The notes beneath the pieces are model-generated. The model saw only the letters and a program-made list of their open reading frames with translations. It made no database searches and was not told the origin of the DNA. A stretch of DNA of 64,000 nt, from contig JAFQXM010000012.1 in the NCBI GenBank assembly GCA_017406955.1, positions 62,001 through 126,000 of the forward strand, read 5' to 3'. The stretch comes from Bacilli bacterium (GTDB taxonomy: Bacteria; Bacillota_I; Bacilli_A; RF39; UBA660). This document shows, piece by piece, positions 16,381-25,424 of the stretch. The first letter of the stretch is position 1, and each line of letters begins with the position of its first letter. The position numbers were made by a program, and so were the translations under genes.

Positions 16381-19300
16381 TTAAAATAATGATAGTTGAT
16401 TAGATTCTGGTAAGTCTTTTAAAATTTCCATCTCTTTCATTCTATCTATTAGTGTTTGCGATATTTTTGATCTATGTTGTATATCTTCAATACTGATAAA
16501 TGGTTTCTTTTTACGTTCTCTAACTATATTATGAGCAACTGTATCACCTAGTCCATCTATTGAATTAAATGGTGGATATATTTCATTATCATTTTTAACT
16601 ACCCAGTCGCATGCTTCACTATTATATAAATCTATATTTAAGAATTTAATTCCGCGAGCTGTTGCTTCTAAGGCTATTTTCAAACTTTCTAATTGATTGT
16701 TTTCTTTATTAGAAGCTTCATATCCTTTTTCTTCTATTTCTTCTATATTTTTCTTAATAGCATCATATCCTTTAATCATAGAATTAATCTCTACATCTAC
16801 TGCTTTAGATGAATACCAAGAACTATAGAAATATACTGGCATATGGACTTTATACCAAGCTATTCTAAAAGCAGATATAACGTATGCCGCAGCATGGGCT
16901 TTAGGGAACATGTATTTAATCTTTTGACAAGATTTTATAAACCATTTAGGTATATTTCCTTCTTCCATAATCTTAACATATTTTTTCCATGTATCTTTAT
17001 CTACAGATGCTTTTCCTTTACGAACAAACTCCATTATTTGGAATGCCTCTATTGGTTTAATTCCATTATACATAAGATTAACCATAATATCATCACGACA
17101 GCCAATAGTTTCTTTAAATGGAACAACATTTTTTTCTATTAACTCTTGAGCATTACCTAACCATACATCAGTACCATGAGAAAGTCCTGAAATTTTAACA
17201 AGTTCTCCAAATGTAGTTGGTTTAGTATCTTCTACTAATTTGATTGTAAAAGGTGTACCAAACTCTGGGATACCTAAAGTACCTGTATTACACATTATTT
17301 GTTTAGTAGTAACACCTAATGCTTTAGTAGATGTAAATAAAGACATAGTCTCCTTATCATCCATTGGTACTTTTAAAACATCAGTATTAGATTGTTTAGA
17401 AATTAATCTTAATTGTGTTGGATCAGAATGACCTAGAATATCTAATTTTAATAAACACTGATCAATTGAGTGATAATCAAAGTGTGTTGTTCTCCACTCT
17501 GCCTTTATATCATCTGCAGGGTATTGGAACGGTGTAAAGTCTGATACTTCCATATAATCTGGAATAACTACTATTCCTCCAGGATGTTGTCCTGTTGTTC
17601 TTTTTACACCTGTACAACCTAAAGCTAATCTTTCAATTTCTGCATTACGCATATCAGTAATTTCTTTTTCTTCTAAATAACCTTTTACAAATCCAAAAGC
17701 TGTTTTATCAGCAACTGTACCAATAGTTCCAGCTCTATATACATTATCTTCACCAAATAATACTTTTGTATAAGCATGCGCACTAGCTTGATTTAAATCT
17801 GAGAAATTTAAATCTATATCTGGCACTTTATCAGCATTAAATCCTAAGAAAGTTGCGAAAGGCATATCTTGTCCATCTTTTAACATATCCTTCTTACAAT
17901 TAGGACATTTCTTATCTGGTAGATCAAATCCTGATGAATAAGTAGCACCTAATGACTCACCTTTATTATCATCAAAGATACTTGTTTTACAATGTTCACA
18001 TCTATAATGTGCAGGAAGTGGATTGACTTCTGTAATACCCATCATAGTCGCAACAAAACTAGATCCAACTGAACCACGAGATCCAACTAAATAACCTTCA
18101 TCATTAGAGTGTTTAACTAATCGTTGTGAAATTAAATATATCGGGTCAAATCCTCCACCAATAATACCCCCTAAAGATTTTTTAACTCTATTTTTTAATT
18201 TTCTATCAGTTAATTCTTCTTCTGTATTTTCTAAAATATAATCTTCTACAAACTTAATAACTTTATCTTTACCTGAAGTAATTAAATCATGTAACTCTTC
18301 ATGAGATCTTTTATCTTTTTCCTCTTTGGATAATTTTTTCTTGTCTAATCTCTCAATAATTATTTTATATAAGATATCTCCATAGAGTTCTGTAGCAATT
18401 CGCTCTTCAATCATATATGGTAAAGTCTCTCCATACCAATCTTTAGCTTTTGTATATACAAGATCTGTTACAACTACTGGACAATCTAAATACTTGCCAT
18501 CTTCTCCTTTTACACGTGGTGAAAAAGGTATTCCTTTAGTATCTATAATTACTTCTACTATCTCACATAAATTAGACAACTTATTAGTATTAGTAACTAC
18601 TATTTCATACGCTTTATCTTTACCTAAGAAACTAAAATCTTTTAACATTTCTGTAGTAGTTCTAAAATGATTAGATGGTATTTCTTTAATATTTTTTCTA
18701 TTTAATGGATGTCTTCCTCCTCCAGGTACTTTTTGATTAACAATTATTTCTCTATAAATCTTATCATCTCTAGTGATATGATGAACGTCCCCTGTAGCAA
18801 CAATTATCTTACCTGCTTCTTCTGTAACTCTAACTATTTTTTCTAAGTGAGAAGCAAGTTCTACTTCTGTTGCGAAATCTCCTGTTTGAATTAAATGATT
18901 ATAACATTCTAATGGTTGAACTTCTACATAATCATAAAATCTAATAATATTAGATAATTCATCATCACTTTTAGATTTAGCTAATCTAAAAACTTCACTT
19001 TCATAGCATCCACTACCTATAAGTAATCCTTCTCTGTATTTTTCTATTTCACTACGCAATATTCTAGGTGTTTTATATAAATATTTAGTATTAGCCAGTG
19101 ATACTATCTTAAATAAATTCTTTAGACCAATTTTATTTTTAACTAATAAATTAACATGATAAGCCGCACCATATTTATGTATTTCATCTTTACTAACTAA
19201 TTTATCTAACTCATCCATAGTTTCTATATTTCTATTAGATAGTTTCTTTAACATTTTATGAAATACTAAAGCAGTTCCTTCTGCATCATAATCTCCTCTA

Positions 19301-20961
19301 TGATGTGCAGACTCATCCCAAGGAACATCATATCTTTTAACAAGTGCAGATAAAGAATGTCTTGCATAATTATTATCCATAGTACGAGATAATTCTAATG
19401 TATCAATAACCGTATTTTTAAATTCTCCTAAATTATATTTTTGATAAGCCATTTCTAAGAATGAAACATCAAACTTAGCATTATGAGCAACCATAGGAAG
19501 ATCCCCAAACCAATTTATAAACTTCTTAACCGCCTCTTCTTCATTAGGTTTATCTTTTAACATATCATCTGTAATATTAGTTAAATCTATAATTTTTTGA
19601 GGTAATTTTCTACCTGGATTAATTAATTCATCATATCTATCTATTATTTCACCATTACATATTTTAACAGCCCCTATTTCAATAATAGAATCTGCCCCTC
19701 CAGCATTAAAACCAGTAGTTTCAAAGTCAAATACTACATAAGTTTCTTCTAACATATTTTTATTACTTGGTCTAACTACTATATTAACAGTATCATCTAT
19801 TAAAGTAAGTTCTGTTCCATAAATAGCTTTAAAAGGTTCTTCTCCCTCAGTTAAATTTTTATTATAATTAGTAACATAATTAAATATATGTGGAAAAGCT
19901 TGTACTCCATTATGATCAGTAATAGCAATTGCTTTATGTCCTAAATCTATTGCATGTTTAACTACTTCTACATCACCACATATACCATCCATTTGACTCA
20001 TTTTAGTATGGGTATGTAATTCTACTCTTTTAACTTTTTCATTATCAGTAATAGTTTCTTCTTCTTTTTCAACTTCTACTATATCCCTAGCATTTAATAC
20101 TAATTCATGAGAAAAATTATCATTCTTAGTATATCCTCTTATCCTATACCATTTACCTTTCTTTAGCTCTTTAGATAATCTCTTATACTCATCTTTATCT
20201 CTAACAAATACTTTACAATAAATACTATCTGAATAATCTGTAATCTTTAAAGTAATTATTTTAAAATCACTCTTATTAGACTCAAATAAGTCAATCGCAA
20301 AAACATAACCCTCTACAGTAACACTATTATCTTCTCCTATTAAAGTTTTTATTTTTATAGGTTCATCTTTTATAGTTCGACCTAGAATACTATCAGTACT
20401 TTTAGTTATTTTCTTTTCTGTCTTAACTTTTTTCTTAACACTCTTTACTTCATTAACTAATTCCTCTTCTATATCATTTAATATACTTTTCTCTTCTTTA
20501 ACTACTATATCTATATTAAATTTATATCCTAAGGATTTATATATATTATTAAATTTATCTAAACAACTTTCAAATTTTTCTTTTTCTACTTCATTAGTTA
20601 CTTCTAATTTTAAAAATCCATCTTCTATTTTTAAACTATTTTCAAATATACCTAATATTTTTAATTCTTTTTTTAATTTTTTTAAAACATACTTATAATA
20701 ACTATAGTAAGTATTGATATCAACATTTTCTACATCAAATACAAAAGTAATAGATGAGATATTCCCATCTAAATTAGTCTTTTTACTTTCTAATTCTTCT
20801 ATTACATCTATAGGTAGAGGATTATCTATTTTAATAAATATATTCCAACTATTATTTTTTGAATTAACTTTAATTTTAGTAAGGATAGCACTAGAAAAAT
20901 AATGATAACTATCTTTATCTAAATTAATTTTATCTAATAATAATTTTAATTTATCATTCAT
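16381..20961 (-). CDS. polC: DNA polymerase III alpha subunit, PolC type
   Basis: The replicative polymerase of low-GC Gram-positives, 1526 aa (B. subtilis about 1437). Domains in order: N-terminal region, OB fold (about 200-300), PHP domain beginning at HTHTKMSQMDG (316-326), and an inserted proofreading exonuclease from VVFDFETTGFN (about 410) to HRGDYDAEGT. A zinc finger (CEHC...CPNC), the palm with catalytic PDIDLNFS, fingers, and a C-terminal duplex-binding region follow. A GGGGGG ribosome site supports the ATG. Nothing essential seems missing; the extra length is in the N-terminal part and the linker. Confidence 0.97.
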   Translation of the reverse strand: MNDKLKLLLDKINLDKDSYHYFSSAILTKIKVNSKNNSWNIFIKIDNPLPIDVIEELESKKTNLDGNISSITFVFDVENVDINTYYSYYKYVLKKLKKELKILGIFENSLKIEDGFLKLEVTNEVEKEKFESCLDKFNNIYKSLGYKFNIDIVVKEEKSILNDIEEELVNEVKSVKKKVKTEKKITKSTDSILGRTIKDEPIKIKTLIGEDNSVTVEGYVFAIDLFESNKSDFKIITLKITDYSDSIYCKVFVRDKDEYKRLSKELKKGKWYRIRGYTKNDNFSHELVLNARDIVEVEKEEETITDNEKVKRVELHTHTKMSQMDGICGDVEVVKHAIDLGHKAIAITDHNGVQAFPHIFNYVTNYNKNLTEGEEPFKAIYGTELTLIDDTVNIVVRPSNKNMLEETYVVFDFETTGFNAGGADSIIEIGAVKICNGEIIDRYDELINPGRKLPQKIIDLTNITDDMLKDKPNEEEAVKKFINWFGDLPMVAHNAKFDVSFLEMAYQKYNLGEFKNTVIDTLELSRTMDNNYARHSLSALVKRYDVPWDESAHHRGDYDAEGTALVFHKMLKKLSNRNIETMDELDKLVSKDEIHKYGAAYHVNLLVKNKIGLKNLFKIVSLANTKYLYKTPRILRSEIEKYREGLLIGSGCYESEVFRLAKSKSDDELSNIIRFYDYVEVQPLECYNHLIQTGDFATEVELASHLEKIVRVTEEAGKIIVATGDVHHITRDDKIYREIIVNQKVPGGGRHPLNRKNIKEIPSNHFRTTTEMLKDFSFLGKDKAYEIVVTNTNKLSNLCEIVEVIIDTKGIPFSPRVKGEDGKYLDCPVVVTDLVYTKAKDWYGETLPYMIEERIATELYGDILYKIIIERLDKKKLSKEEKDKRSHEELHDLITSGKDKVIKFVEDYILENTEEELTDRKLKNRVKKSLGGIIGGGFDPIYLISQRLVKHSNDEGYLVGSRGSVGSSFVATMMGITEVNPLPAHYRCEHCKTSIFDDNKGESLGATYSSGFDLPDKKCPNCKKDMLKDGQDMPFATFLGFNADKVPDIDLNFSDLNQASAHAYTKVLFGEDNVYRAGTIGTVADKTAFGFVKGYLEEKEITDMRNAEIERLALGCTGVKRTTGQHPGGIVVIPDYMEVSDFTPFQYPADDIKAEWRTTHFDYHSIDQCLLKLDILGHSDPTQLRLISKQSNTDVLKVPMDDKETMSLFTSTKALGVTTKQIMCNTGTLGIPEFGTPFTIKLVEDTKPTTFGELVKISGLSHGTDVWLGNAQELIEKNVVPFKETIGCRDDIMVNLMYNGIKPIEAFQIMEFVRKGKASVDKDTWKKYVKIMEEGNIPKWFIKSCQKIKYMFPKAHAAAYVISAFRIAWYKVHMPVYFYSSWYSSKAVDVEINSMIKGYDAIKKNIEEIEEKGYEASNKENNQLESLKIALEATARGIKFLNIDLYNSEACDWVVKNDNEIYPPFNSIDGLGDTVAHNIVRERKKKPFISIEDIQHRSKISQTLIDRMKEMEILKDLPESNQLSLF

Positions 20962-20983
20962 TCTAATCCCCCCATCTGTGGTA

Positions 20984-21823
20984 TTAAATAACTTCTAAGT
21001 TATTATTTTTTATAATATGCTTATTATTTCTAATACAAAAATCAATAAATTCTAATAAATCAACCTTACTTAACTGTTTTTCATATGTATATTCATCAAT
21101 ATCAAAAGCAATTTTATCTCGCATCATATATTCAAGCATTTCCTTTTTACTAGCGCCTAAATACATTAACCAATATGGATATATTTGTCTTTTAATATAA
21201 TCAAGTGCCGAACTACCAGTAAGGTAACAACTTCTATTATGAAGTCTAGTAGAAAATTCATTAAGTACAGCAAGCTCTACTATAGCTTTTACTATATTTC
21301 TATATTCTTTAGGAATCTTTCTAGTTTCCCTTCTTACTATTTGATATACTAAATCAACAATTATTTTATTAGTATCAGTATTATCTATTTTTCTTCCAAA
21401 GACTATTACATCTTCTTTTTGATTTTTAATAACAGTAGTGTCAACTACATTCAATAAATCATATACTACTAAAACTTTATAATCACCTATACTAAATCTT
21501 AATATATCCTTAAGTTCTTTTTTTATTACTTTCTTATTATTATCCCATATTCTTAATATATCATTTCTATACTTTTCAGTATTTTTTTTAATCTTTTCAT
21601 AATCTTTTGTTTCCATAACAATATTATATATAATATCATCATTAGGAATAAAGTTTTTATAATCTTGTAATATAAGATCTTTATCTCTATAAGTATTATT
21701 ATACTCAATCTTATAGTTAACCCATAATTTTTGTTTTAACTTATGTATTTTTTCAGAAACAGAAGCTTGAAATAATAAATTCCATATTAAAACATAATCA
21801 TTAACTAAAAACTTTAAATTCAT
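20984..21823 (-). CDS. unknown protein upstream of polC
   Basis: A protein of about 279 aa that I do not recognise. A helical N-terminal half with many Lys is followed by VYDLLNVVDTTVI and a central VKAIVELAVLNEFSTRL helix, where one might expect a metallopeptidase HExxH, but no such motif exists. No membrane segment is seen. The ATG chosen is 15 nt inside the longest frame, which begins with GTG; the ribosome site is GGTGTGGG and the choice is uncertain. It lies 22 nt before polC in the same direction. Confidence 0.55.
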   Translation of the reverse strand: MNLKFLVNDYVLIWNLLFQASVSEKIHKLKQKLWVNYKIEYNNTYRDKDLILQDYKNFIPNDDIIYNIVMETKDYEKIKKNTEKYRNDILRIWDNNKKVIKKELKDILRFSIGDYKVLVVYDLLNVVDTTVIKNQKEDVIVFGRKIDNTDTNKIIVDLVYQIVRRETRKIPKEYRNIVKAIVELAVLNEFSTRLHNRSCYLTGSSALDYIKRQIYPYWLMYLGASKKEMLEYMMRDKIAFDIDEYTYEKQLSKVDLLEFIDFCIRNNKHIIKNNNLEVI

Positions 21824-21885
21824 AAGTACTACACCCACACCTTCAATATAATCATATCATAAAATTAAACTCTTTTAAATAACAA

Positions 21886-21910
21886 ATAAAAAAGCACTAA
21901 TCAAGTGCTT
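21886..21910 (-). terminator. terminator of the tail-anchored protein gene
   Basis: AAGCACT/AGTGCTT stem with a 5-nt loop followed by six T on the minus strand; overlaps the stop codon. Confidence 0.82.
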
Positions 21911-22802
21911 ACATGAAATTCTTATATACAAAATATATACTAATTCCTAATATTGCGATAATTATTATTGTTAGTAAAATTTTTACAAATATAGGAACCT
22001 TCTTTTCCGCAAATTCACCATCAAGTTCAAAATCCTTATCAAATAAATCCATACTTCTTGTATAAAAATCATCATCAGCATTCTTCATTATACCTTTTTT
22101 ATCATCATTTTTTGTATCTTCTTTTATTTCCTTTACTTTATCTAACTGATCTTTATCCAAAATATCTTTAGATAATTCTAATTTCTTTTCCTCTTCAACT
22201 TTTTCTTCTTCCACTGGCTTTTCTACTTCATCAGCAGATGAAGTTGCCATCAAATCACCAAGTAAATCCATACTAGTTTTTTTATCTATTTCTCCAGCTA
22301 ATGTTTTTGATGTAATAGTATTAATTAATTCCTTTAATTCCTCTTCATCAGGACGAGTTCTTTCAATCTTTTCTTTACGATATTTTTCTAATTCTTCCTT
22401 ATTTAATCCCGCTAAAATATTATAATTAGTATTTTTTAATTTTCTTTTTTCTTCTAATTCATCTTTTTCTATTCTATTTTCTCTTGCTTCTTTTAAAACA
22501 CTATTTATATCATAAACTCTATTTTCTCTATCTTGATATAAATAATTAAACTCATCTAACTCTTTTTTTAATTTAGGTGCTTGTAGCATGTCATCATATT
22601 CTTTCATTTGATGATAACCTTGTCTAGTTTGAACATTCTTTTTAGCATAATCAATGTCAAATACATTAGAATTATTTACATCATCAAGACTAGTATATCT
22701 TTTATTATTACCAATATTATTATATAAGTCTTGATTCTTATCAGATCTAGAATATGTATCAATATTATCATTATTGTAGTAACGATCCATTCTACTTCTC
22801 AT
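21909..22802 (-). CDS. C-terminally anchored, charged membrane protein
   Basis: A protein of about 297 aa. The N-terminal 270 residues are soluble and highly charged: an Asn/Tyr/Asp-rich start, predicted helices around 90-150, and a Glu/Lys block (EEEKVEEEKK). They are followed by one hydrophobic segment at the extreme C-terminus (VKILLTIIIIAILGISIYFVY). The body would therefore lie in the cytoplasm, like tail-anchored division or signalling adaptors. Function is unknown. I start at MRSRMD after an AAGGTG site; a GTG three codons earlier is possible. It is a single-gene unit with a strong terminator. Confidence 0.55.
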   Translation of the reverse strand: MRSRMDRYYNNDNIDTYSRSDKNQDLYNNIGNNKRYTSLDDVNNSNVFDIDYAKKNVQTRQGYHQMKEYDDMLQAPKLKKELDEFNYLYQDRENRVYDINSVLKEARENRIEKDELEEKRKLKNTNYNILAGLNKEELEKYRKEKIERTRPDEEELKELINTITSKTLAGEIDKKTSMDLLGDLMATSSADEVEKPVEEEKVEEEKKLELSKDILDKDQLDKVKEIKEDTKNDDKKGIMKNADDDFYTRSMDLFDKDFELDGEFAEKKVPIFVKILLTIIIIAILGISIYFVYKNFM

Positions 22803-22868
22803 ACTACTCACCTTCTTATTATAATTTTAACATAATATCTATAAAAATAAAATATAAAGATTTATTTC

Positions 22869-22897
22869 TTTACGTAAATAATTTTTTTATGTATAAT
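22869..22897 (+). promoter_or_regulatory. SigA-type promoter of the ferredoxin gene
   Basis: TTTACG, 17-nt spacer, TATAAT (22892-22897), 25 nt before the ATG. Confidence 0.65.
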
Positions 22898-22921
22898 AAA
22901 ATTAGTAAAGGAGATTTTAAA

Positions 22922-23110
22922 ATGAAAGTAAACGTTAATAAAGATGCTTGTATTGGATGTGGAGCTTGCGTTTCTATTTGTGAAGATGTATTTGAATTTG
23001 ATGATGAAGGTATGTCAAAAGTTATTAAAGAAGAAGTTCCAAGTGATTTAGAAAGTGATGTTAAAGAAGCAGTAGAATCATGTCCAACAGCAGCAATTGA
23101 AGAAAAATAA
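22922..23110 (+). CDS. single-cluster [4Fe-4S] ferredoxin
   Basis: A 62-aa electron carrier. Cluster ligands are C10, C13 and C16 (CIGCGAC) and C54 (ESCPTAAI); C20 also present fits the disulfide-capable Cys of Bacillus/Thermotoga-type single-cluster ferredoxins. The acidic remainder is typical. A GGAG site precedes the ATG, and a promoter and a shared terminator make it monocistronic. Its partner enzyme is not evident in the window. Confidence 0.9.
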   Translation: MKVNVNKDACIGCGACVSICEDVFEFDDEGMSKVIKEEVPSDLESDVKEAVESCPTAAIEEK

Positions 23111-23141
23111 AAAACAAATGTCAATCATTTGTTTTTTTTAT
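23110..23141. terminator. bidirectional terminator between the ferredoxin gene and rluB
   Basis: AAACAAATG/CATTTGTTT stem with a 5-nt loop and T-runs readable on both strands. Confidence 0.85.
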
Positions 23142-23843
23142 ACCATAAACTCTTGCCACTTCTTTAGTAGTTAATTTTCTGTATCTTCCTGAAGCTAAAT
23201 TACCTAATTCAAAGAAAGCTACTTTTTCTCTTTTTAATTTTAATACTTCATATGAAACTTCATTAAACATTTTCTTAACTTGATGATTTTTACCTTCTGT
23301 GATTATAATTTCTACTATGCAAGTATTTGAATCTTTATTAACTTTTTTTAATTTAACTCGTACAGGTTTTACCTTTATTCCATCAATAACTACTCCACTC
23401 TTTAATTTATTAATAGCATCACCTGTAATTATACCTTTTAATTTCGTAATATATAATTTTTCTACTTTATTTTTGGGACTCATTAATATATTAGAAAACT
23501 CTCCATCATTAGTTAAAAGTAATACTCCTGTTGTATCATAATCAAGTCTACCTACTGGATATATTCTAGCGTTAGTATCAATTAAATCAACTACTGTTTT
23601 TCTATTTTTATCATCACTTGTACTAGTTATAACACCTCGTGGTTTATTTAATAAATAATACTCTTTTGTCTCTTTAGAAATAATTATATTATTAACCATT
23701 ACTTCGTCACTAGAAGAAACTTTAGTACCTAACTCAGTTATAACATTACCATTTACTTTAACTTTTCCACTTATAATCAACTCTTCTGCTTTTCTACGAG
23801 AACATACTCCAGAAGAAGCAATAACTTTTTGTAAACGCTCCAT
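23121..23843 (-). CDS. rluB: 23S rRNA pseudouridine synthase RluB/RsuA family
   Basis: A protein of about 240 aa that modifies a uridine in rRNA. An N-terminal S4 RNA-binding domain (MERLQKVIASSGVCSRRKAEELI) is followed by the synthase domain with YLLNKPRGVITS and the catalytic-Asp motif PVGRLDYDTTGVLLLTNDG. The GKNHQVKKMF motif is present near the C-terminus. RluB (23S U2605) is the usual Bacilli member; RsuA/RluE cannot be excluded. The start at MERL follows family convention; an ATG four codons earlier is possible. Confidence 0.88.
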   Translation of the reverse strand: MERLQKVIASSGVCSRRKAEELIISGKVKVNGNVITELGTKVSSSDEVMVNNIIISKETKEYYLLNKPRGVITSTSDDKNRKTVVDLIDTNARIYPVGRLDYDTTGVLLLTNDGEFSNILMSPKNKVEKLYITKLKGIITGDAINKLKSGVVIDGIKVKPVRVKLKKVNKDSNTCIVEIIITEGKNHQVKKMFNEVSYEVLKLKREKVAFFELGNLASGRYRKLTTKEVARVYGIKKTND

Positions 23844-23904
23844 AATATCACTCATTTCTTCATAATTATATCATTTATTTTTAAATTAATAAATTGTTTT
23901 TGTA

Positions 23905-23931
23905 ACTAAATGATAAACTCTTCATATTATA
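23905..23931 (+). promoter_or_regulatory. SigK-type promoter
   Basis: AC at 23905, 16 nt, then CATATTATA at 23923: an exact AC-N16-CATANNNTA, 20 nt before the ATG of a coat-like gene. Same arrangement as at 5295. Confidence 0.6.
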
Positions 23932-23951
23932 AAGCAAAGGGGGAATTATTG

Positions 23952-24239
23952 ATGTACTCTCACAATTATAATATACCAAGTAATAATACCTATAGATCTA
24001 ATGAAACTATAACTTATCAAATACCAAATCAAAATTATCCATATAATCAAACTGAAGAAGATAGATTTTTCTTGGCACCATTTCTAGTAGGAGGTCTTGC
24101 GGGTACTGCCTTGGGTTATGGAATAGCTAATAATAATCAAATGAATGGTGGATGTTGTCAAGGTTATTATCAACCAATTTATCAACCAATATATTCATAT
24201 CCATATCCAGTAAGTACAAGTAATAATTATTACTATTAA
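23952..24239 (+). CDS. Tyr/Asn-rich spore coat-like protein
   Basis: A 95-aa protein with Tyr, Asn, Gln and Pro-rich ends (YNIPSNNTYRSN; YYQPIYQPIYSYPYP). A central glycine-zipper stretch FLVGGLAGTALGYGIANN is followed by GGCCQGYY. The composition is that of coat or crust proteins. Expression from a SigK-type promoter supports a role in the mother cell. An AAAGGGGG ribosome site fixes the ATG; an upstream in-frame ATG lies 14 codons earlier without such a site and within the promoter. I cannot place it in a named Cot family. Confidence 0.6.
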   Translation: MYSHNYNIPSNNTYRSNETITYQIPNQNYPYNQTEEDRFFLAPFLVGGLAGTALGYGIANNNQMNGGCCQGYYQPIYQPIYSYPYPVSTSNNYYY

Positions 24240-24258
24240 AAGTCATATGACTTTTTTT
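24238..24258. terminator. bidirectional terminator
   Basis: Palindrome AAAAGTCAT/ATGACTTTT between convergent genes, with T-runs on both strands. Confidence 0.78.
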
Positions 24259-24982
24259 ATTTTACAGGTAATTTTATCAATACACTAGTACCCTTACCAT
24301 ATTTAGATTTATAATTAATACTACCATTATGTAATTTTATTATTTCTTTAGAAAGTCCTACTCCTAGTCCAGTACCATTTTGTTTAGTAGTAAAAAATAT
24401 TTCAGAAATTCTAGATAGAGTTTCTTTTGTCATACCAATACCAGTATCCTTAATATTTATATTTAAATAATTATTATTAACACCAACATCTACTTCAAGT
24501 AACATATCTTCATCTTTTTTCTTAGCTTCAATCGAATTTTTTAATATATTAATTAAAACTTGTTTCATCTTTAAATAATCAATATCTAAATATATTTCAT
24601 CATCAATATTATTAAATTTAGTTTTGATATTAGTACTTTTCACGAGAGGTTTAATAGTTTCATATATTTCTTCTAATAATAAAGATATTTCAACAACATC
24701 TTTATCTAAAGTTAATTTACCATAATCAGAAAATTCATTAATAATCATAACAGTCCTATCTATTTCACCTCTAATAATATCTAAATAATTCCGAATATTT
24801 TCTTTATCATTATAATCCATCATATTTAAATATCCTTTACAAACAGTTAAAGGGTTTTTAATTTCATGAGTTAATTTAAATAAAGCAATTTTTAAATCTT
24901 TTTCTTTTTCTATTTTACTATAAAAATTTTTATATACTAATAATAAAATAAATAACAAAATAACTATCACAATAATCGACAT
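24257..24982 (-). CDS. orphan sensor histidine kinase, sporulation-kinase-like
   Basis: A 241-aa kinase: one N-terminal membrane segment (about 2-17) with almost no extracellular part, then the DHp helix with H-box KLTHEIKNPLTV (His39). The HATPase domain follows: N-box ILKNSIEAKK, G1 DTGIGM, G2 GTGLGVGLSKEI. No response regulator is adjacent, which is the usual state for Spo0F/Spo0A-feeding kinases (KinB type). A 13-base Spo0A box lies about 40 nt upstream of the start. No sensory domain is visible, so it may sense through the membrane helix or partners. Confidence 0.75.
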   Translation of the reverse strand: MSIIVIVILLFILLLVYKNFYSKIEKEKDLKIALFKLTHEIKNPLTVCKGYLNMMDYNDKENIRNYLDIIRGEIDRTVMIINEFSDYGKLTLDKDVVEISLLLEEIYETIKPLVKSTNIKTKFNNIDDEIYLDIDYLKMKQVLINILKNSIEAKKKDEDMLLEVDVGVNNNYLNINIKDTGIGMTKETLSRISEIFFTTKQNGTGLGVGLSKEIIKLHNGSINYKSKYGKGTSVLIKLPVK

Positions 24983-25022
24983 AATATCACCTAAATTAAT
25001 ATTACATATATAATATGTCGTA

Positions 25023-25035
25023 TTTTGTCGAAAAA
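25023..25035 (+). promoter_or_regulatory. Spo0A box
   Basis: TTTTGTCGAAAAA contains the TGTCGAA core in its extended AT context. It lies between the EIIB-like gene terminator and the kinase start. Confidence 0.5.
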
Positions 25036-25037
25036 TG

Positions 25038-25067
25038 TAAAAAAATAATGATTTTACTCATTATTTT
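25038..25067 (-). terminator. terminator of the EIIB-like gene
   Basis: AATAATGA/TCATTATT stem, 6-nt loop, followed by seven T on the minus strand. Confidence 0.8.
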
Positions 25068-25366
25068 AACTGATCAATATATTTTTTTAATTGTTTAGAA
25101 TCAGGACCTAATATAATTTTTAATTGATTATCTATCTCCACAATACCTTTAGCTCCTAGTTTTTGAATACCTTCTTTATTAGCTTTAGAAACATCTTTTA
25201 AAGTAGCTTTAAACCTTGATAAATTAATTTCAGTATCAATAATATTATCTTTTCCACCAAGTAACTCAACTAATTTATTAAAATCAATTTTAGCTTCTTT
25301 CTTATTAGCTTTTAAGATTGCAAGTAAAACAATTACTAACACTATTATAATTATTAAATATTCCAT
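25061..25366 (-). CDS. membrane-anchored PTS EIIB-like domain lacking the phosphorylated Cys
   Basis: A protein of about 101 aa: an N-terminal membrane helix (MEYLIIIIVLVIVLLAILKA), then a domain matching the glucose-class EIIB fold (LVELLGGKDNIIDTEI, LSRFKATLKD, KLGAKGIVEIDNQLKIILGP). In active EIIB the phosphorylated residue sits in DxCxTRLR; here that segment reads EINLSRFK, with no Cys in the protein. It therefore cannot carry phosphate and may be a regulatory or structural relic. I start at MEYL after a GGTGAT site. It has its own terminator and lies downstream of the WXG100 operon. Confidence 0.65.
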   Translation of the reverse strand: MEYLIIIIVLVIVLLAILKANKKEAKIDFNKLVELLGGKDNIIDTEINLSRFKATLKDVSKANKEGIQKLGAKGIVEIDNQLKIILGPDSKQLKKYIDQLK

Positions 25367-25398
25367 ATTTATCACCATAATAATTATACTATAAATTA

Positions 25399-25424
25399 TA
25401 AAAAAAAGAAAGATTATAATCTTT
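25399..25424 (-). terminator. terminator of the WXG100 operon
   Basis: Perfect palindrome GAAAGATTA/TAATCTTTC followed by eight T on the minus strand; overlaps the end of the DUF4176 gene. Confidence 0.85.
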
